From contig CP071032.1 in the NCBI GenBank assembly GCA_017134815.1, positions 1,523,501 through 1,587,500 on the forward strand: DNA of 64,000 nucleotides, read 5' to 3'. This document shows, one piece after another, positions 17,415 to 27,143 of the stretch. The DNA comes from Lentisphaerota bacterium (lineage in GTDB: Bacteria; Verrucomicrobiota; Lentisphaeria; Victivallales; Victivallaceae). Every line of letters begins with the position of its first letter. Within the stretch, counting starts at the first letter, position 1. A program made the position numbers and the translations under genes. The notes beneath the pieces are model-generated. The model did no database searches, was not told the origin of the DNA, and saw only the letters and a program-made list of their open reading frames with translations.

Positions 17415-19259
17415 TTATATTTTAATTGGTTTTTTCAACTTAATACGGGCTACAAAGTAAGACACGTTAGTGTCTCCTTTATCCATTTTATAAGTTCCGA
17501 AACTGACCGCGTTATCGCCATCATCAAAATACTTGCACTTCTGGATTTTCTTTTTGAATGACTCCTCCAGAAGCTCAGTGGGGGCCAGAATCAAAGAATG
17601 ACCAGTAATTTTCAACCACCTCACCTCCGAGGATTTTGGGGGTGGAACACTCTTGCCGGTTCTTCCCCCTCCAAAGATATCATCAGAAGACTGGCTGCCG
17701 CCATCGTCCTTGGAAATTGCGCTTACGCCCTCAATTGCACTTAACCACATTTTATCGGGGATCAGATTCTCAAGTTCATTGAAGATATCTATCCAGAGAC
17801 TCCGGTCCTGAATTATAAAAGCGGCTTCCTCATATTTCTGCTTCTGGCTGCAGAACTTTGAATATGCAGCTTCAACCTTGGTCTTCATTTTATTGATCTT
17901 ACTCACTTCCTGCTTAGTACGCTCAACCAGTCTTCTGTCAAACTGAAAACGCCTGGCAACCCCCCAGTAAAAAATCAATAAACAAAGTATCATGGAAACA
18001 GCGCTGGCGTAGAAAAAAGGTTTCTTCCGCTGTAAGGCCCTGTATTTTTTTATCGAATCCGGCATCAGGGAAATCTCAACCGGCATTCTCGCCATGTGCC
18101 TCAAGCCCACACCAATAAGTTCGGAAAACATCGGAGCGACCTCAAGCAGCTGCTCCTTATCAATATTTTCGCCAAGTCCAACTACCTGAAATGCATTTAA
18201 GTACTCAACCGGCATTCTAAGTTTTTCATTGAAAAACCTTGGTGTATAAGCCATCAGGGAACTGCCACCACCCAGAAAAAGACGCTTGGGCCGGTTGCCG
18301 CCATACTGCGATCGCCAGACATTTATTGAGCGATTGATTTCTCCATGCAGCCGAGTCATAACATTACGGGCAATTTTGGAGACAGTAGCGGCAACCTCAG
18401 AGTCAGGTTCCTCATAAGCTCCGCCCAACGCGACAAAGCCGTGCCGGCGCTTGAGTTCTTCCGCATCGGCAAAAGGAATTCCGAACTCCTTGCTTATCTG
18501 TTGCGTTATCGAGTAACCGGCAATGGAAATAGTGCGGGTAAAAATTCTGCCTTTATCTGCAAAAACCAGGGTTGAACAACGCCCTCCAATGTTCAACAAC
18601 AAGTCACATTCATCAGTACCGATTGAGTTGGCCTTGGCCGCATTATAAAAGGCTACAGGGGCTATCTCTATGGAAAGAATTTCCTTGCCGGCATCCTGTA
18701 TGATATCTGTAAGCCCGGTAAGTAAATCGCTTTTAACCGCAACGAAAAGGGCTTCCATCTCCTCTTGATCATCCTCAATTACTGCCTCTGCATCGTTGTC
18801 TTCCGAACCCTCTTCTGGTTCCTGCTCCGGTGCTTTTGCCGGCTTTGCTTTAACTCCAGATTTTGGAGCTTTGTCATCTTCTGTATGCAGGAGCAGCTGG
18901 TAGTCCCAGACAATCTCTTCCATCGGAAATGGAACTGTCTGCCTGGCCTCATATTCAACAATCTGGTTAATGTGCTCTAAATCGTCACCCAGCGGGGGAA
19001 GTTTGCTCAAGCGGGCGAAAGCGGATTGACCTGAAATAGCGACTCTCACTTTTTTTGCATCAAATCGATTTTCTTCCAAAGCTTTATCGAATGCCTTGGA
19101 AAACTGTTCCGTAAAACCATTTTCACGCAACTCTTCCTCAAACTCTATAAAGGCAAACTCTTCAAGTCGCATGCTGCCGTCAACAGGGTAAGAGAATTGA
19201 GCAATTTTCAGACAGTCACCGCCAATATCAATTGCAAGGATTTTATTTTCTTTTGCCAT
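17415..19259 (-). CDS. pilM: PilM-PilN fusion (Amuc_1101-like PilM pilus complex protein)
   Basis: The N-terminal 390 residues are an actin-like PilM domain, starting ILAIDIGGDCLKIAQF and containing LLLNIGGRCSTLVF and RLFLGGGSSLM as nucleotide-pocket loops. An acidic insert interrupts it at about 135-170. A membrane helix at about 415-433 is followed by a coiled coil and a PilN-like region to residue 614, so one chain joins what are two genes in most type IV pilus systems. It forms the cytoplasmic and inner-membrane part of the assembly platform. It lies 21 bp after the Amuc_1102-like gene in a tight operon. Confidence 0.87.
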   Translation of the reverse strand: MAKENKILAIDIGGDCLKIAQFSYPVDGSMRLEEFAFIEFEEELRENGFTEQFSKAFDKALEENRFDAKKVRVAISGQSAFARLSKLPPLGDDLEHINQIVEYEARQTVPFPMEEIVWDYQLLLHTEDDKAPKSGVKAKPAKAPEQEPEEGSEDNDAEAVIEDDQEEMEALFVAVKSDLLTGLTDIIQDAGKEILSIEIAPVAFYNAAKANSIGTDECDLLLNIGGRCSTLVFADKGRIFTRTISIAGYSITQQISKEFGIPFADAEELKRRHGFVALGGAYEEPDSEVAATVSKIARNVMTRLHGEINRSINVWRSQYGGNRPKRLFLGGGSSLMAYTPRFFNEKLRMPVEYLNAFQVVGLGENIDKEQLLEVAPMFSELIGVGLRHMARMPVEISLMPDSIKKYRALQRKKPFFYASAVSMILCLLIFYWGVARRFQFDRRLVERTKQEVSKINKMKTKVEAAYSKFCSQKQKYEEAAFIIQDRSLWIDIFNELENLIPDKMWLSAIEGVSAISKDDGGSQSSDDIFGGGRTGKSVPPPKSSEVRWLKITGHSLILAPTELLEESFKKKIQKCKYFDDGDNAVSFGTYKMDKGDTNVSYFVARIKLKKPIKI

Positions 19260-19280
19260 ACCACGTTATTGTTTGAATTA

Positions 19281-19964
19281 TTATTTTCTATCAGGTCTTA
19301 TCATGTCATAATAATCATAATTTACGAAAGCCCAGGGGGTTTTATTCCTCGGGACAATTAAGCCTTCCAGTTTAAGTGCCCCGCTACTGACCGGTCCACC
19401 ATATTTATCGAAATACCTACCAGCCTGTGACGGGCTCATTGAGCCGGAAGAAGAATAAGCCCTGCCCAGAAGGCGTCGGCTTTTTGTGTAAAAAGACACT
19501 CTTGCCAGAAGGTTTTTTTCTTTCATTTTATTGCCTTCCCGGGCATATCTGGCAATGACCCTTGGCGGCACACAAGCCATGGCCAAATGTTTTTTCCCGT
19601 CCATCGGAATAGACCAGTAAGGGACTTTGCCAGTGAGTATTGCGACAACCTTTCTGCCCTTGAACCGGGCCGGCATTATCAGCTCTACTTCCATTGTTAT
19701 ATCATCAACCCACAAAGAAGCATTGCCGGTTTTTATTTTTGGCACCAGATATGAAACTTCAATGAGAAGCCAGCCACGAAAGTTGGTATCTGTTGAATTG
19801 GAATGATTAAAGACTTCATAAAGAGGAGTGGCATGGAAACGGAGTTTTACATTGATATTTTTGAAGGGGCCGATTTTGCCTTGTGTATAACTCTGAGCGT
19901 TAAGTTTATCAGCAGCTACAAAAGAAAACAAAAGCAGCATAATAAGAGTCACGGCGAATCTCAT
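19281..19964 (-). CDS. Amuc_1102-like pilus protein, exported
   Basis: First gene of the pilus operon. The ATG at 19964 is chosen because GGGAGGG lies five bases before it and the product then starts with a clean signal peptide (MRFAVTLIMLLLFSFVAA, cut near 19-24); a longer ORF to 20012 has neither. The mature 200-residue part is beta-rich with basic patches and no catalytic motif. Identification as Amuc_1102-like comes from position next to the PilM gene, export signal and size. It probably acts in the periplasm as part of the envelope assembly. Confidence 0.72.
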   Translation of the reverse strand: MRFAVTLIMLLLFSFVAADKLNAQSYTQGKIGPFKNINVKLRFHATPLYEVFNHSNSTDTNFRGWLLIEVSYLVPKIKTGNASLWVDDITMEVELIMPARFKGRKVVAILTGKVPYWSIPMDGKKHLAMACVPPRVIARYAREGNKMKEKNLLARVSFYTKSRRLLGRAYSSSGSMSPSQAGRYFDKYGGPVSSGALKLEGLIVPRNKTPWAFVNYDYYDMIRPDRK

Positions 19965-20103
19965 CGGTCCCTCCCTGAATGTTTTCCTTTTTAAAAGACA
20001 TGCCGACAACAAACTACACTAATATCACTTTCACAAAAAATCAATCTTTTTGCTATAAAAAAAGTGTTAGACCAGAGTGTGAATCTTTACAAAAAATTCA
20101 CAA

Positions 20104-20502
20104 TTATTTGTTGACTTTGTCTTTTTTGCCAGCAACTGCCGCAGACGTATTCGCTGTTGCCTCAGCAGTTTTGGCTTTATCCGATTTCAAGTTTTTTTCA
20201 CTTTTCTCTACTTTTGCTGTCCCGGCTTTCAGACCTGCATTTATTTCAGCAACACTCTGCCCGCGTGTTCTGTGTCCAACCAGGACGGCCAGCAACAGGG
20301 CAAGGATAAAAAAGACCGTTGTCAGAATCACCGTTAACTTGGTAAGATGACTGCCGGCATGGGCCCCAAAGACAGATTCCCCGACTCCGCCAAATGAACC
20401 ACCAAAACCGCCGCCTTTAGACTGCTGAATCAGAATGAGACCAATAAGCATTAAAGCAACCACGATTACAAGTGTATATAAAACTACTGTAAGAATGCCC
20501 AT
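20104..20502 (-). CDS. secG: Preprotein translocase subunit SecG
   Basis: SecG is the small SecYEG channel subunit that stimulates protein export. Two membrane helices at about 6-25 and 54-75 flank the conserved cytosolic loop IQQSKGGGFGGSFGG, which is diagnostic. The C-terminal tail (about 80-132) is Lys/Ala-rich and longer than usual. tpiA lies about 200 bp upstream on the same strand, and tpiA-secG is a pairing found in many bacteria. Confidence 0.95.
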   Translation of the reverse strand: MGILTVVLYTLVIVVALMLIGLILIQQSKGGGFGGSFGGVGESVFGAHAGSHLTKLTVILTTVFFILALLLAVLVGHRTRGQSVAEINAGLKAGTAKVEKSEKNLKSDKAKTAEATANTSAAVAGKKDKVNK

Positions 20503-20705
20503 TCTTAAACCTTTAAGATAAATTATTTATTATGAGACCAATAATATATACAGCCGTTACCGTAAAAGTCAAATAAAAAGACAGCAACGGCTGAAATATT
20601 TTGCCTGATCAAAATTGATTTTATAATTTTACGATACCCTGCCTGCCGAACCCGTAAATCCGTACTTCAGGATGCGTCAACTAAAAATACTTAATCAGAA
20701 GCAAC

Positions 20706-21464
20706 TTAAGCAATGGCATTCTTGATAAGCTCAGCGAAACTTCCAGCTTTCAGACTGGCTCCGCCGATCAGACCGCCATCAATATTTCTTTGAGCAACAA
20801 GCTCTGCTGAATTCTCAGGCTTCATACTGCCGCCATATTGAATTCGCACGGCTTCCGCAGCTTCGCCAAACATATCTTTAAGTTGACAGCGGATATAATT
20901 ATGCGTCTCTTCAGCCATTTCCGGTGTTGCGGTTTTACCGGTACCGATAGCCCATACCGGTTCGTAGGCAAGGACGATTCCAGCCATCTGCTCAGGAGTA
21001 ATGTCGGCAAGTCCGCCTTCGAGCTGAGAGAACAGGACTTTTTCAGTTTTTCCGCCTTCCCGCTCTTCCAGGGTCTCACCGATACAGACAATCGGGATCA
21101 AGCCTGCGGCCAATGCGGCCTTAATGCGCTGGTTAACGGTAGCATCAGTTTCTCCAAAATACTGGCGTCTTTCGCTGTGCCCAATTATGGCGTATTCAAC
21201 TCCGGTTTCCTTGAGCATTTCAGCCGAAATTTCACCGGTGAAAGCCCCGGATTCGGCCCAGTGAATGTTCTGTGAACCGACTTTAATATTGGACCCGCCA
21301 GCGGCTTCAACCACAGCGGCAATTGAGGTAAAGGGTGGACAGACGACGATTTCAGCGGCAGCAACATCAGCGACAAGCGGCTTTAAATCTTCAACAAGCG
21401 CCTTGCCTTCAGAGGCAGTCTTATTCATTTTCCAGTTACCGGCAATAATTACTTTTCTGGCCAT
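20706..21464 (-). CDS. tpiA: Triosephosphate isomerase
   Basis: It interconverts dihydroxyacetone phosphate and glyceraldehyde 3-phosphate in glycolysis. All catalytic landmarks are present: GNWKMNK (substrate lysine), IIGHSERR (catalytic histidine), AYEPVWAIGTGK (catalytic glutamate and flexible loop) and IQYGGSM/GLIGGASL phosphate loops. At 252 residues it is full length. AAAGGAAA precedes the ATG. Confidence 0.98.
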   Translation of the reverse strand: MARKVIIAGNWKMNKTASEGKALVEDLKPLVADVAAAEIVVCPPFTSIAAVVEAAGGSNIKVGSQNIHWAESGAFTGEISAEMLKETGVEYAIIGHSERRQYFGETDATVNQRIKAALAAGLIPIVCIGETLEEREGGKTEKVLFSQLEGGLADITPEQMAGIVLAYEPVWAIGTGKTATPEMAEETHNYIRCQLKDMFGEAAEAVRIQYGGSMKPENSAELVAQRNIDGGLIGGASLKAGSFAELIKNAIA

Positions 21465-22253
21465 GACAGATTTCCTTTCTGGACAAGAATTTAAATATTT
21501 CCTGGATCAGCTTAATTTTAAAGCCGTTAATATAGACCAATACGTAATATTTGCAACTGTAAAAATCGACTCTTTCCACTAAATATCAATGCAAATGCTT
21601 TTTGTCCTGTATACCTTGCAAATATATCCAGACTTTTAACCACATTCTTATGCTGAATATTCTCCATTCCGGGCTTTTTAATTGCCGGCCATACCCATTC
21701 AAACGGGATTATGTCAGTGCCGTATACCGGCAGTGAACAAGCCTGCTGTCACCATATAATTTAAAATATACTGAACATTATCTACTTTATTTATAATACA
21801 ATTCCTGCGGCTTGCTTCTGGTGCACTGCAGTGCTGATTCAAATCACACTTACCTTTTACTTGAGCAAAAATGTAAAATGTTAATGCACAGTATTGTTTA
21901 AATCAAATTTCAAATATTACTGGCTGTCCAGTCAGGATCAGTGTTTTTTGACAACTCAGAGGCGCTACTGTTTGCAAAATATACTGGACCATCACGTTTT
22001 ACAGTTTTTCAGCTTTTCCTCAGCTGCAAAAAAAAGATCAACAGCGGACTTTTCCGCAATAATATCATGACATTCAAGGCCTTTGATTTCGGTTGTTATC
22101 GTTTTTTTCCAATCTATAATAATTCTTTGTTAATTTTTTTAACATTTGAACGAATATTGTCACAAATCAGCATTGAATAAATTAATACTGATATATATTA
22201 TTATAACTTTAATTAATTGCGTTATGGAGTAGAATTTAAAGGAGATCGTAATT
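21465..22253. other. Long intergenic region between tpiA and the queuosine transporter
   Basis: Nearly 790 bases between divergent genes with no ORF that I believe and no recognised RNA. A perfect 12-bp palindrome, GCACTGCAGTGC, lies at 21823-21834, and a small hairpin, ACTGG/CCAGT, at 21919-21932. The right end is AT-rich and must hold the transporter promoter. I looked for a preQ1 riboswitch before the transporter and saw none. Confidence 0.4.
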
Positions 22254-23027
22254 ATGGATGCGTCGAATACGGAGAAAGGAATAAGCGAGCTGGAAGGCAT
22301 TGATCAAGATACCTATTCCCTGGAACAGCATATCGCAAGACCTCAAATTACCCAAATAAGCTGCCTCCTGGGAGTTTTACTCGTAATGGTTTTACTGGTG
22401 TCAAACTTTGCAGCAATCAAGCTGGTTGAAATAAATGTTTTCAATTTCGGATCAATCACTTTTCCGATGGGACTGCTGTTCTTTCCGCTGACCTACATTC
22501 TCAGTGATATATTTACTGAAGTATATGGGTATAAAACGGCACGTTTTATGATATGGGTTGGATTCTCCGCCAATATATTCTTCTGTCTGGCCTGCTGGCT
22601 CACCATGCTTTTCCCGGCCTACCCGCTGTGGTTTTATTCTTATGAATTCAACACGACCATTAGTTTCATGCCAAGAATATTCTTATTCAGCGCGATAAGC
22701 TATTTTTTCGGTGAATTTATCAACGCAATTACTTTATCCAGACTGAAAGTAATCTTTAAGGGCAGAAAAATGGGACTTCGGTTTGTGATAAGCACGTTCC
22801 TCGGAGTGCTGGCAGACTCGATTATGGTCGGAGTAGGCATCTGGTACGGCAAGCTGCCTTTCCAGTCTTTACTGCAACTTATTTTCTGGCTGACATTTTT
22901 CAAAGTGGCTTATGAATTTATTTCACTGCCGATCACATACCGGATAGTGCATAAACTCAAGAGAATTGAAAACCTGGACGTTGTTGACCATAACGAAAGG
23001 TACAATATTTTCTCTATAAAATTATAG
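22254..23027 (+). CDS. Queuosine precursor transporter, YhhQ/VUT family
   Basis: The family imports queuosine precursors for tRNA modification. The 257-residue membrane protein has about six helices. Family landmarks are visible: NFAAIKLVEI in the first helix, FPLTYILSDIFTEVYGY, and the acidic site EFINAITLSRLK, later followed by FLGVLADSIMVGVGIWYG. The ATG has AAAGGAG ten bases upstream. It is a single gene flanked by opposed genes. Specificity for preQ0, preQ1 or queuine cannot be told from sequence. Confidence 0.9.
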   Translation: MDASNTEKGISELEGIDQDTYSLEQHIARPQITQISCLLGVLLVMVLLVSNFAAIKLVEINVFNFGSITFPMGLLFFPLTYILSDIFTEVYGYKTARFMIWVGFSANIFFCLACWLTMLFPAYPLWFYSYEFNTTISFMPRIFLFSAISYFFGEFINAITLSRLKVIFKGRKMGLRFVISTFLGVLADSIMVGVGIWYGKLPFQSLLQLIFWLTFFKVAYEFISLPITYRIVHKLKRIENLDVVDHNERYNIFSIKL

Positions 23028-23075
23028 TTTTGGGCAATGCTCCCTTCACTGCGCAGTAAATTCAGGGAGCATCAC

Positions 23076-24191
23076 TTAGACAATGCTTGACTTTATGCCG
23101 GCACCACACGCCGGCACCACAGAAGCAGTATTGTGATAACGCGGATTATCAAAATATGCAGCAAAAGTGGCAGCGGTCGTAGTTTCAAAATAAAAGCCGT
23201 CAGCAGCCAGTCTCGCTGCAGCTTTACGAATTGCGTCTTCCTCCACCGCCAGCACATCGCCGTCCAGATCTCTAATTGCCTGCAGTATTAGCCTGCCGCG
23301 TTTAGGGTCAGCTATAGCAATTCCTTCGGCAAGGGTTTTGCGCCCCTGGAAAGGTTCAACCATATCATTTCCTGAATGGAAAGCATTAAAAATCGGAGCA
23401 CAGTTATTTGACTGCACAGCAATTAATTTCGGCATTCTGGTTATGAGCCCTGCGGTCATCAAATCAAGCAAACCGTAGTAACATCCGAGCAGAAGTGTTC
23501 CGTTCCCGACTGGGACCCAGATGCAGTCAGGCAGCTCACCTTGCAGCTGCTCGTAAAGTTCAAACACATAAGTTTTTGTCCCCTCATAGAAGAAAGGATT
23601 ATAAACATGGCTTGCATAAAAAAGATTTTCATTCAGGACTTTTTTAAGGGCGGCGGCTGCAGTATCCTCACGTGAACCTTCAATTTCATATACCTTTGCT
23701 CCATGGGCAAATATCTGCTGTATTTTCTTTCTTGAATTTCCTGCAGGCACAAAAATAGAACACTTGATCCCGGCTCTCGCAGCATAGGCTGCCACAGCCG
23801 TCCCCGCATTCCCACTGCTGTCCTGAACAACTTCTTTAATTCCAAGGTTCTTAGCCAGAGCAATTAAAAGACTGGCGCCTCTGTCCTTAAAAGAAAGCGT
23901 CGGCATCATATAGTCCATCTTAACCTTAAGGTTTGCCAATGCGTCACCATATTCAATAACCGGGGTCATCCCCTCGCCCAGAGTAATGTCTTGCCAGGCA
24001 TTCCCAATACTGTCAAGAGGGAGAAAGTTCCTGTACCGGAACATCGACCATTCTTCAGGGCAGACAAATCTATCTGCACAAAGTTCACTATCTCTTTTTA
24101 ACGACAGTATACCGCCGCAGTTACAGGTAAGCGGCATATTTTTTACAGTAAATTCTTTTGAACACCCGGAGCAATAAACAACTGTCTTCAC
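23076..24191 (-). CDS. thrC: Threonine synthase
   Basis: A PLP-dependent enzyme that converts O-phosphohomoserine to threonine. The start is set to GTG at 24191 because GAGGTG lies five bases upstream; the longer frame to 24263 has no ribosome site. The 371-residue product opens with a zinc-ribbon (CSGC ... CNCG, about 6-24), common in this subgroup. The PLP lysine lies in SFKDRGAS, and DSSGNAGTA is the phosphate/cofactor loop; a Gly-rich PVGNGTLLLG stretch follows. No other threonine genes are adjacent. A related fold-II enzyme cannot be fully excluded. Confidence 0.85.
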   Translation of the reverse strand: MKTVVYCSGCSKEFTVKNMPLTCNCGGILSLKRDSELCADRFVCPEEWSMFRYRNFLPLDSIGNAWQDITLGEGMTPVIEYGDALANLKVKMDYMMPTLSFKDRGASLLIALAKNLGIKEVVQDSSGNAGTAVAAYAARAGIKCSIFVPAGNSRKKIQQIFAHGAKVYEIEGSREDTAAAALKKVLNENLFYASHVYNPFFYEGTKTYVFELYEQLQGELPDCIWVPVGNGTLLLGCYYGLLDLMTAGLITRMPKLIAVQSNNCAPIFNAFHSGNDMVEPFQGRKTLAEGIAIADPKRGRLILQAIRDLDGDVLAVEEDAIRKAAARLAADGFYFETTTAATFAAYFDNPRYHNTASVVPACGAGIKSSIV

Positions 24192-24575
24192 AATATCACC
24201 TCGAATCCAGTATGACTTGAATTTTACACGCATATTTTTCATAAATGCAAACCACTTCTGCAATTTAGTATCCGCAACTGCGCTTTGTCAAGCTCAACCA
24301 GAAATCAGTCTGCATATTTATATAATAATATGACATAGATAATTCCTGAAACACAGCCTGAATACGTTAATATATCCAAAACCCGTCTTCGACTTGAAAT
24401 GCTCCGCAGCCGGCAAATCCAAAATACTGCTGCCTCAAACCTGTAAGTTGTATCATTTATTATTGTTTAACTTGCTCTTTAAAGCCTTCAATTTACTGGA
24501 AAAGTTTTCATTTTGCGGTATATTATTTGTAAACTAATAATATATTAATATGCACATGCAGAGAGGATAAGGCCA
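24192..24575. other. Divergent promoter region of thrC and the Tad operon
   Basis: About 380 bases with no gene. The right 60 bases are AT-rich (TAATAATATATTAATATG) just before the AGGATAAGG ribosome site of cpaB, so the Tad operon promoter is probably here. I cannot assign exact -35/-10 boxes. Confidence 0.4.
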
Positions 24576-25364
24576 ATGAGACAGAAGCTTCTTTTACTGG
24601 CTGCGGTTTTTTTCGGGGTGGTAGCGTTTGTATTGACATATCAGCAGATACAGGCTGAAAAGCTTCGGATTCAAGGTCAGGCTGAATATACAAAAGTGGT
24701 TAAACTAACATGTGACAAGGCCTCCGGCGAGGACCTTTCAAGCGAAGATATAACAAGTTTTGAATTAAAAAGGCTGCGCACCCCGGGAATGGTCTACCGG
24801 GACATCCCGTGGTCAAAGCGCAACCTGGTAATAGGCCGCAAATTAGACGTATCTTTGGATAAGGGACGGGTTCTGCAGTGGGATGATCTGCGGCCCGCAT
24901 CCCGTACCCGTTTCGGTCTCAATGCAGTAATCAAACCGGGTTTCCGGGCGATTTCAATCGCCGTAGACGCGACTTCATCGGTCACTAATCTGGTGCAGCC
25001 GGAGGACCGTGTGGACATCGTCGGAACTTTTCGCTTCCCAGAAATGCGCGGGGATAAAGCACTGGACACAGTGACCATGACAATACTGCAGAACGTCAGA
25101 ATAATAGCAACCGGTTCCAGCTGGTCAAAAAACAGACAGGCGGCTGGTTCCGGCCGCGGTTACAGTACAGTAACCATTGAACTGCTGCCGAAAGAAGTTG
25201 AAATGATAATTTTTGCCAGTCAGAAAGGGAGATTATCCCTGAGTTTGCGTAATAGTGAAGAATCCAGGTTTGAAGACAAACTGCAGTCTGTAAATTTCAA
25301 ATACCTGGAGCGCAATATTCAAAAGTATAATAAAGACCGTCAGGAAAAAATGCATCATAGATAA
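24576..25364 (+). CDS. cpaB: Flp/Tad pilus assembly protein CpaB (RcpC)
   Basis: First gene of the Tad operon. CpaB/RcpC is a periplasmic protein associated with the secretin. The 262-residue chain has an N-terminal helix (about 5-22), an SAF domain (about 48-105, beginning at GEDLSSEDITSFELKR) and the RcpC-type domain with PGFRAISIAVDATSSV and PEDRVDIVGTF. The ATG has AGGATAAGG immediately upstream. The next gene, FHA-cpaF, starts 18 bp later. Confidence 0.92.
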   Translation: MRQKLLLLAAVFFGVVAFVLTYQQIQAEKLRIQGQAEYTKVVKLTCDKASGEDLSSEDITSFELKRLRTPGMVYRDIPWSKRNLVIGRKLDVSLDKGRVLQWDDLRPASRTRFGLNAVIKPGFRAISIAVDATSSVTNLVQPEDRVDIVGTFRFPEMRGDKALDTVTMTILQNVRIIATGSSWSKNRQAAGSGRGYSTVTIELLPKEVEMIIFASQKGRLSLSLRNSEESRFEDKLQSVNFKYLERNIQKYNKDRQEKMHHR

Positions 25365-25382
25365 AATTACTCGGAGGAAATA

Positions 25383-27143
25383 ATGTTTGAGCTGATTATC
25401 AGGCAGCCGGATCAGGGAGATGCGCTTGGCAAGCTGGTGCCGGGGTCCTATCTGGTGGGATCCGGAGCAGATTGTCACATCCAGTTCAACCGTCCTGAAA
25501 TATCCGGACGCCATGCTCAGTTTATCCTCCGGAACAATCAGCTGACAGTTATTGATCTTGACAGCTCAAACGGCACCTGTATTGACGGCAGTCAGGTGCA
25601 GCCTAATGAACCAAGGGAAGTTCAGATTGGAGCGACAGTATCCATTGGAATGGTCAAAATTATCTGCAAAGGGCCGGAATCATCAGATCTGGTAAATAGC
25701 AAAGCGGAAAAAACAAAGCCAAACCCGGAAAAAGAAAAGCGACTGAAATCAATCAGTCGGGAACTTAAAAAAGCCAGCCGCGACTCGTCTTCAGAGCGCA
25801 GCTCCGAGAAGGAAAAAATTCCACTGCTTAAAATATCCGGAATTTCTGAAAATGTCAGGCCTCTGGTTCAGGAAATTAAAAAACGAGCCCATCTTGAACT
25901 GCTGAAGCGCCTGAATCTCAAAAAAATGGCCCTTTCCGGCATTTCTGAGCACGAGCTCGAGGAAAAAGCCAAAGCGACAATTACTGAAATTCTTTCTGAA
26001 CTGACAATTCCTTTGCCGAAAGGGGTTAAACTTGAACAGGTCGAACGTGAGCTTGTACAGGAAGCGATCGGCCTTGGACCACTTGAGTACCTGACCGCTC
26101 TTGATGAAATAACTGAAATCATGGTCAACGGCCCGGACAGTGTTTATGTCGAATCCAAAGGAACGCTTTACCGCACGGACACGGCGTTTGCCGACAACGC
26201 TCAGGTTCTATCGGCCATTGAGCGAATAGTTTCGCCGCTGGGGCGCCGGATCGACGAAAGTTCTCCAATGGTTGACGCCCGCCTGCCTGACGGTTCCCGG
26301 GTGAATGCCATAATCCCGCCCCTTTCTCTGGCAGGGCCTTCGATTACCATACGTAAATTCTCAAAAACCCCGTTTCAAATTAGCGATCTGATAAATTTCG
26401 GCACTGTCACTGAAGAAATGGCAGAGTTTCTTAGAGCCTGTGTAAAGGTGCGCAAAAATATTATTATTTCAGGAGGAACCGGTTCCGGTAAGACCACCTT
26501 GTTAAACGTCTTAAGCTCGTATCTGCCGAACCGGGAACGTATAATAACAATTGAAGACGCTGCCGAACTCCAACTGCATCAGGAGCACATTGTACGGCTC
26601 GAATCCAGGCCGCCAAATATTGAGGGTAAAGGTGCAATAACAATCCGGGATCTGGTGCGCAATTCTCTGCGTATGCGCCCGGACCGAATTGTTGTTGGAG
26701 AGTGTCGCGGAGGTGAAGCTCTCGATATGCTGCAGGCAATGAATACAGGTCACGACGGCTCTCTGACAACCGTCCATGCCAATACCCCCAGAGATGCACT
26801 TGCCAGGCTTGAAACTCTTGTCCTGATGGCGGGGTTTGACTTGCCCCTGCGGGCCATTCGCGAGCAGATTGCGTCAGCTATAAATATTATTGTTCAAGTT
26901 AACCGGGAACGTGACGGGTCACGTAAAATCACTCATATAAGTGAAATCACCAAAATGGAAGGCGAAGTCATTACCCTGCAGGATATATTCATATTCAAAC
27001 ATGAAGGGTGGGATGATAACAATCGCATAACCGGCAGTCATCGCCCGACTGGTAATGTACCAACATTTATGGAAGATATCGCAAGAGCCAAAATCGCGCT
27101 GGACATCTCGATTTTTGATAATGAAAAATGGAGAAACCACTGA
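25383..27143 (+). CDS. cpaF: Tad secretion ATPase CpaF/TadA with N-terminal FHA domain
   Basis: A cytoplasmic hexameric ATPase that powers Tad pilus assembly or secretion. Residues 1-95 form an FHA phosphothreonine-binding domain ([29 protein letters not shown]). A charged linker (100-160) leads to the CpaF/VirB11-like ATPase: Walker [10 protein letters not shown] near 363, Walker B/His box [16 protein letters not shown] and [11 protein letters not shown]. Fusing FHA to the ATPase suggests that Ser/Thr kinase signalling controls the machine. GGAGG precedes the ATG. The stop overlaps the next start as TGATG. Confidence 0.94.
   Translation: MFELIIRQPDQGDALGKLVPGSYLVGSGADCHIQFNRPEISGRHAQFILRNNQLTVIDLDSSNGTCIDGSQVQPNEPREVQIGATVSIGMVKIICKGPESSDLVNSKAEKTKPNPEKEKRLKSISRELKKASRDSSSERSSEKEKIPLLKISGISENVRPLVQEIKKRAHLELLKRLNLKKMALSGISEHELEEKAKATITEILSELTIPLPKGVKLEQVERELVQEAIGLGPLEYLTALDEITEIMVNGPDSVYVESKGTLYRTDTAFADNAQVLSAIERIVSPLGRRIDESSPMVDARLPDGSRVNAIIPPLSLAGPSITIRKFSKTPFQISDLINFGTVTEEMAEFLRACVKVRKNIIISGGTGSGKTTLLNVLSSYLPNRERIITIEDAAELQLHQEHIVRLESRPPNIEGKGAITIRDLVRNSLRMRPDRIVVGECRGGEALDMLQAMNTGHDGSLTTVHANTPRDALARLETLVLMAGFDLPLRAIREQIASAINIIVQVNRERDGSRKITHISEITKMEGEVITLQDIFIFKHEGWDDNNRITGSHRPTGNVPTFMEDIARAKIALDISIFDNEKWRNH

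Noticed and set aside
20549..20594. AGCCGTT/AACGGCT pair downstream of tpiA as a terminator
   Set aside because: The loop is about 30 bases and no T-run follows, so the support is too weak.
22180..22253. preQ1 riboswitch before the queuosine transporter
   Set aside because: The leader is AT-rich and lacks the C-rich stem and A-rich tail of preQ1-I; only a ribosome site is visible.
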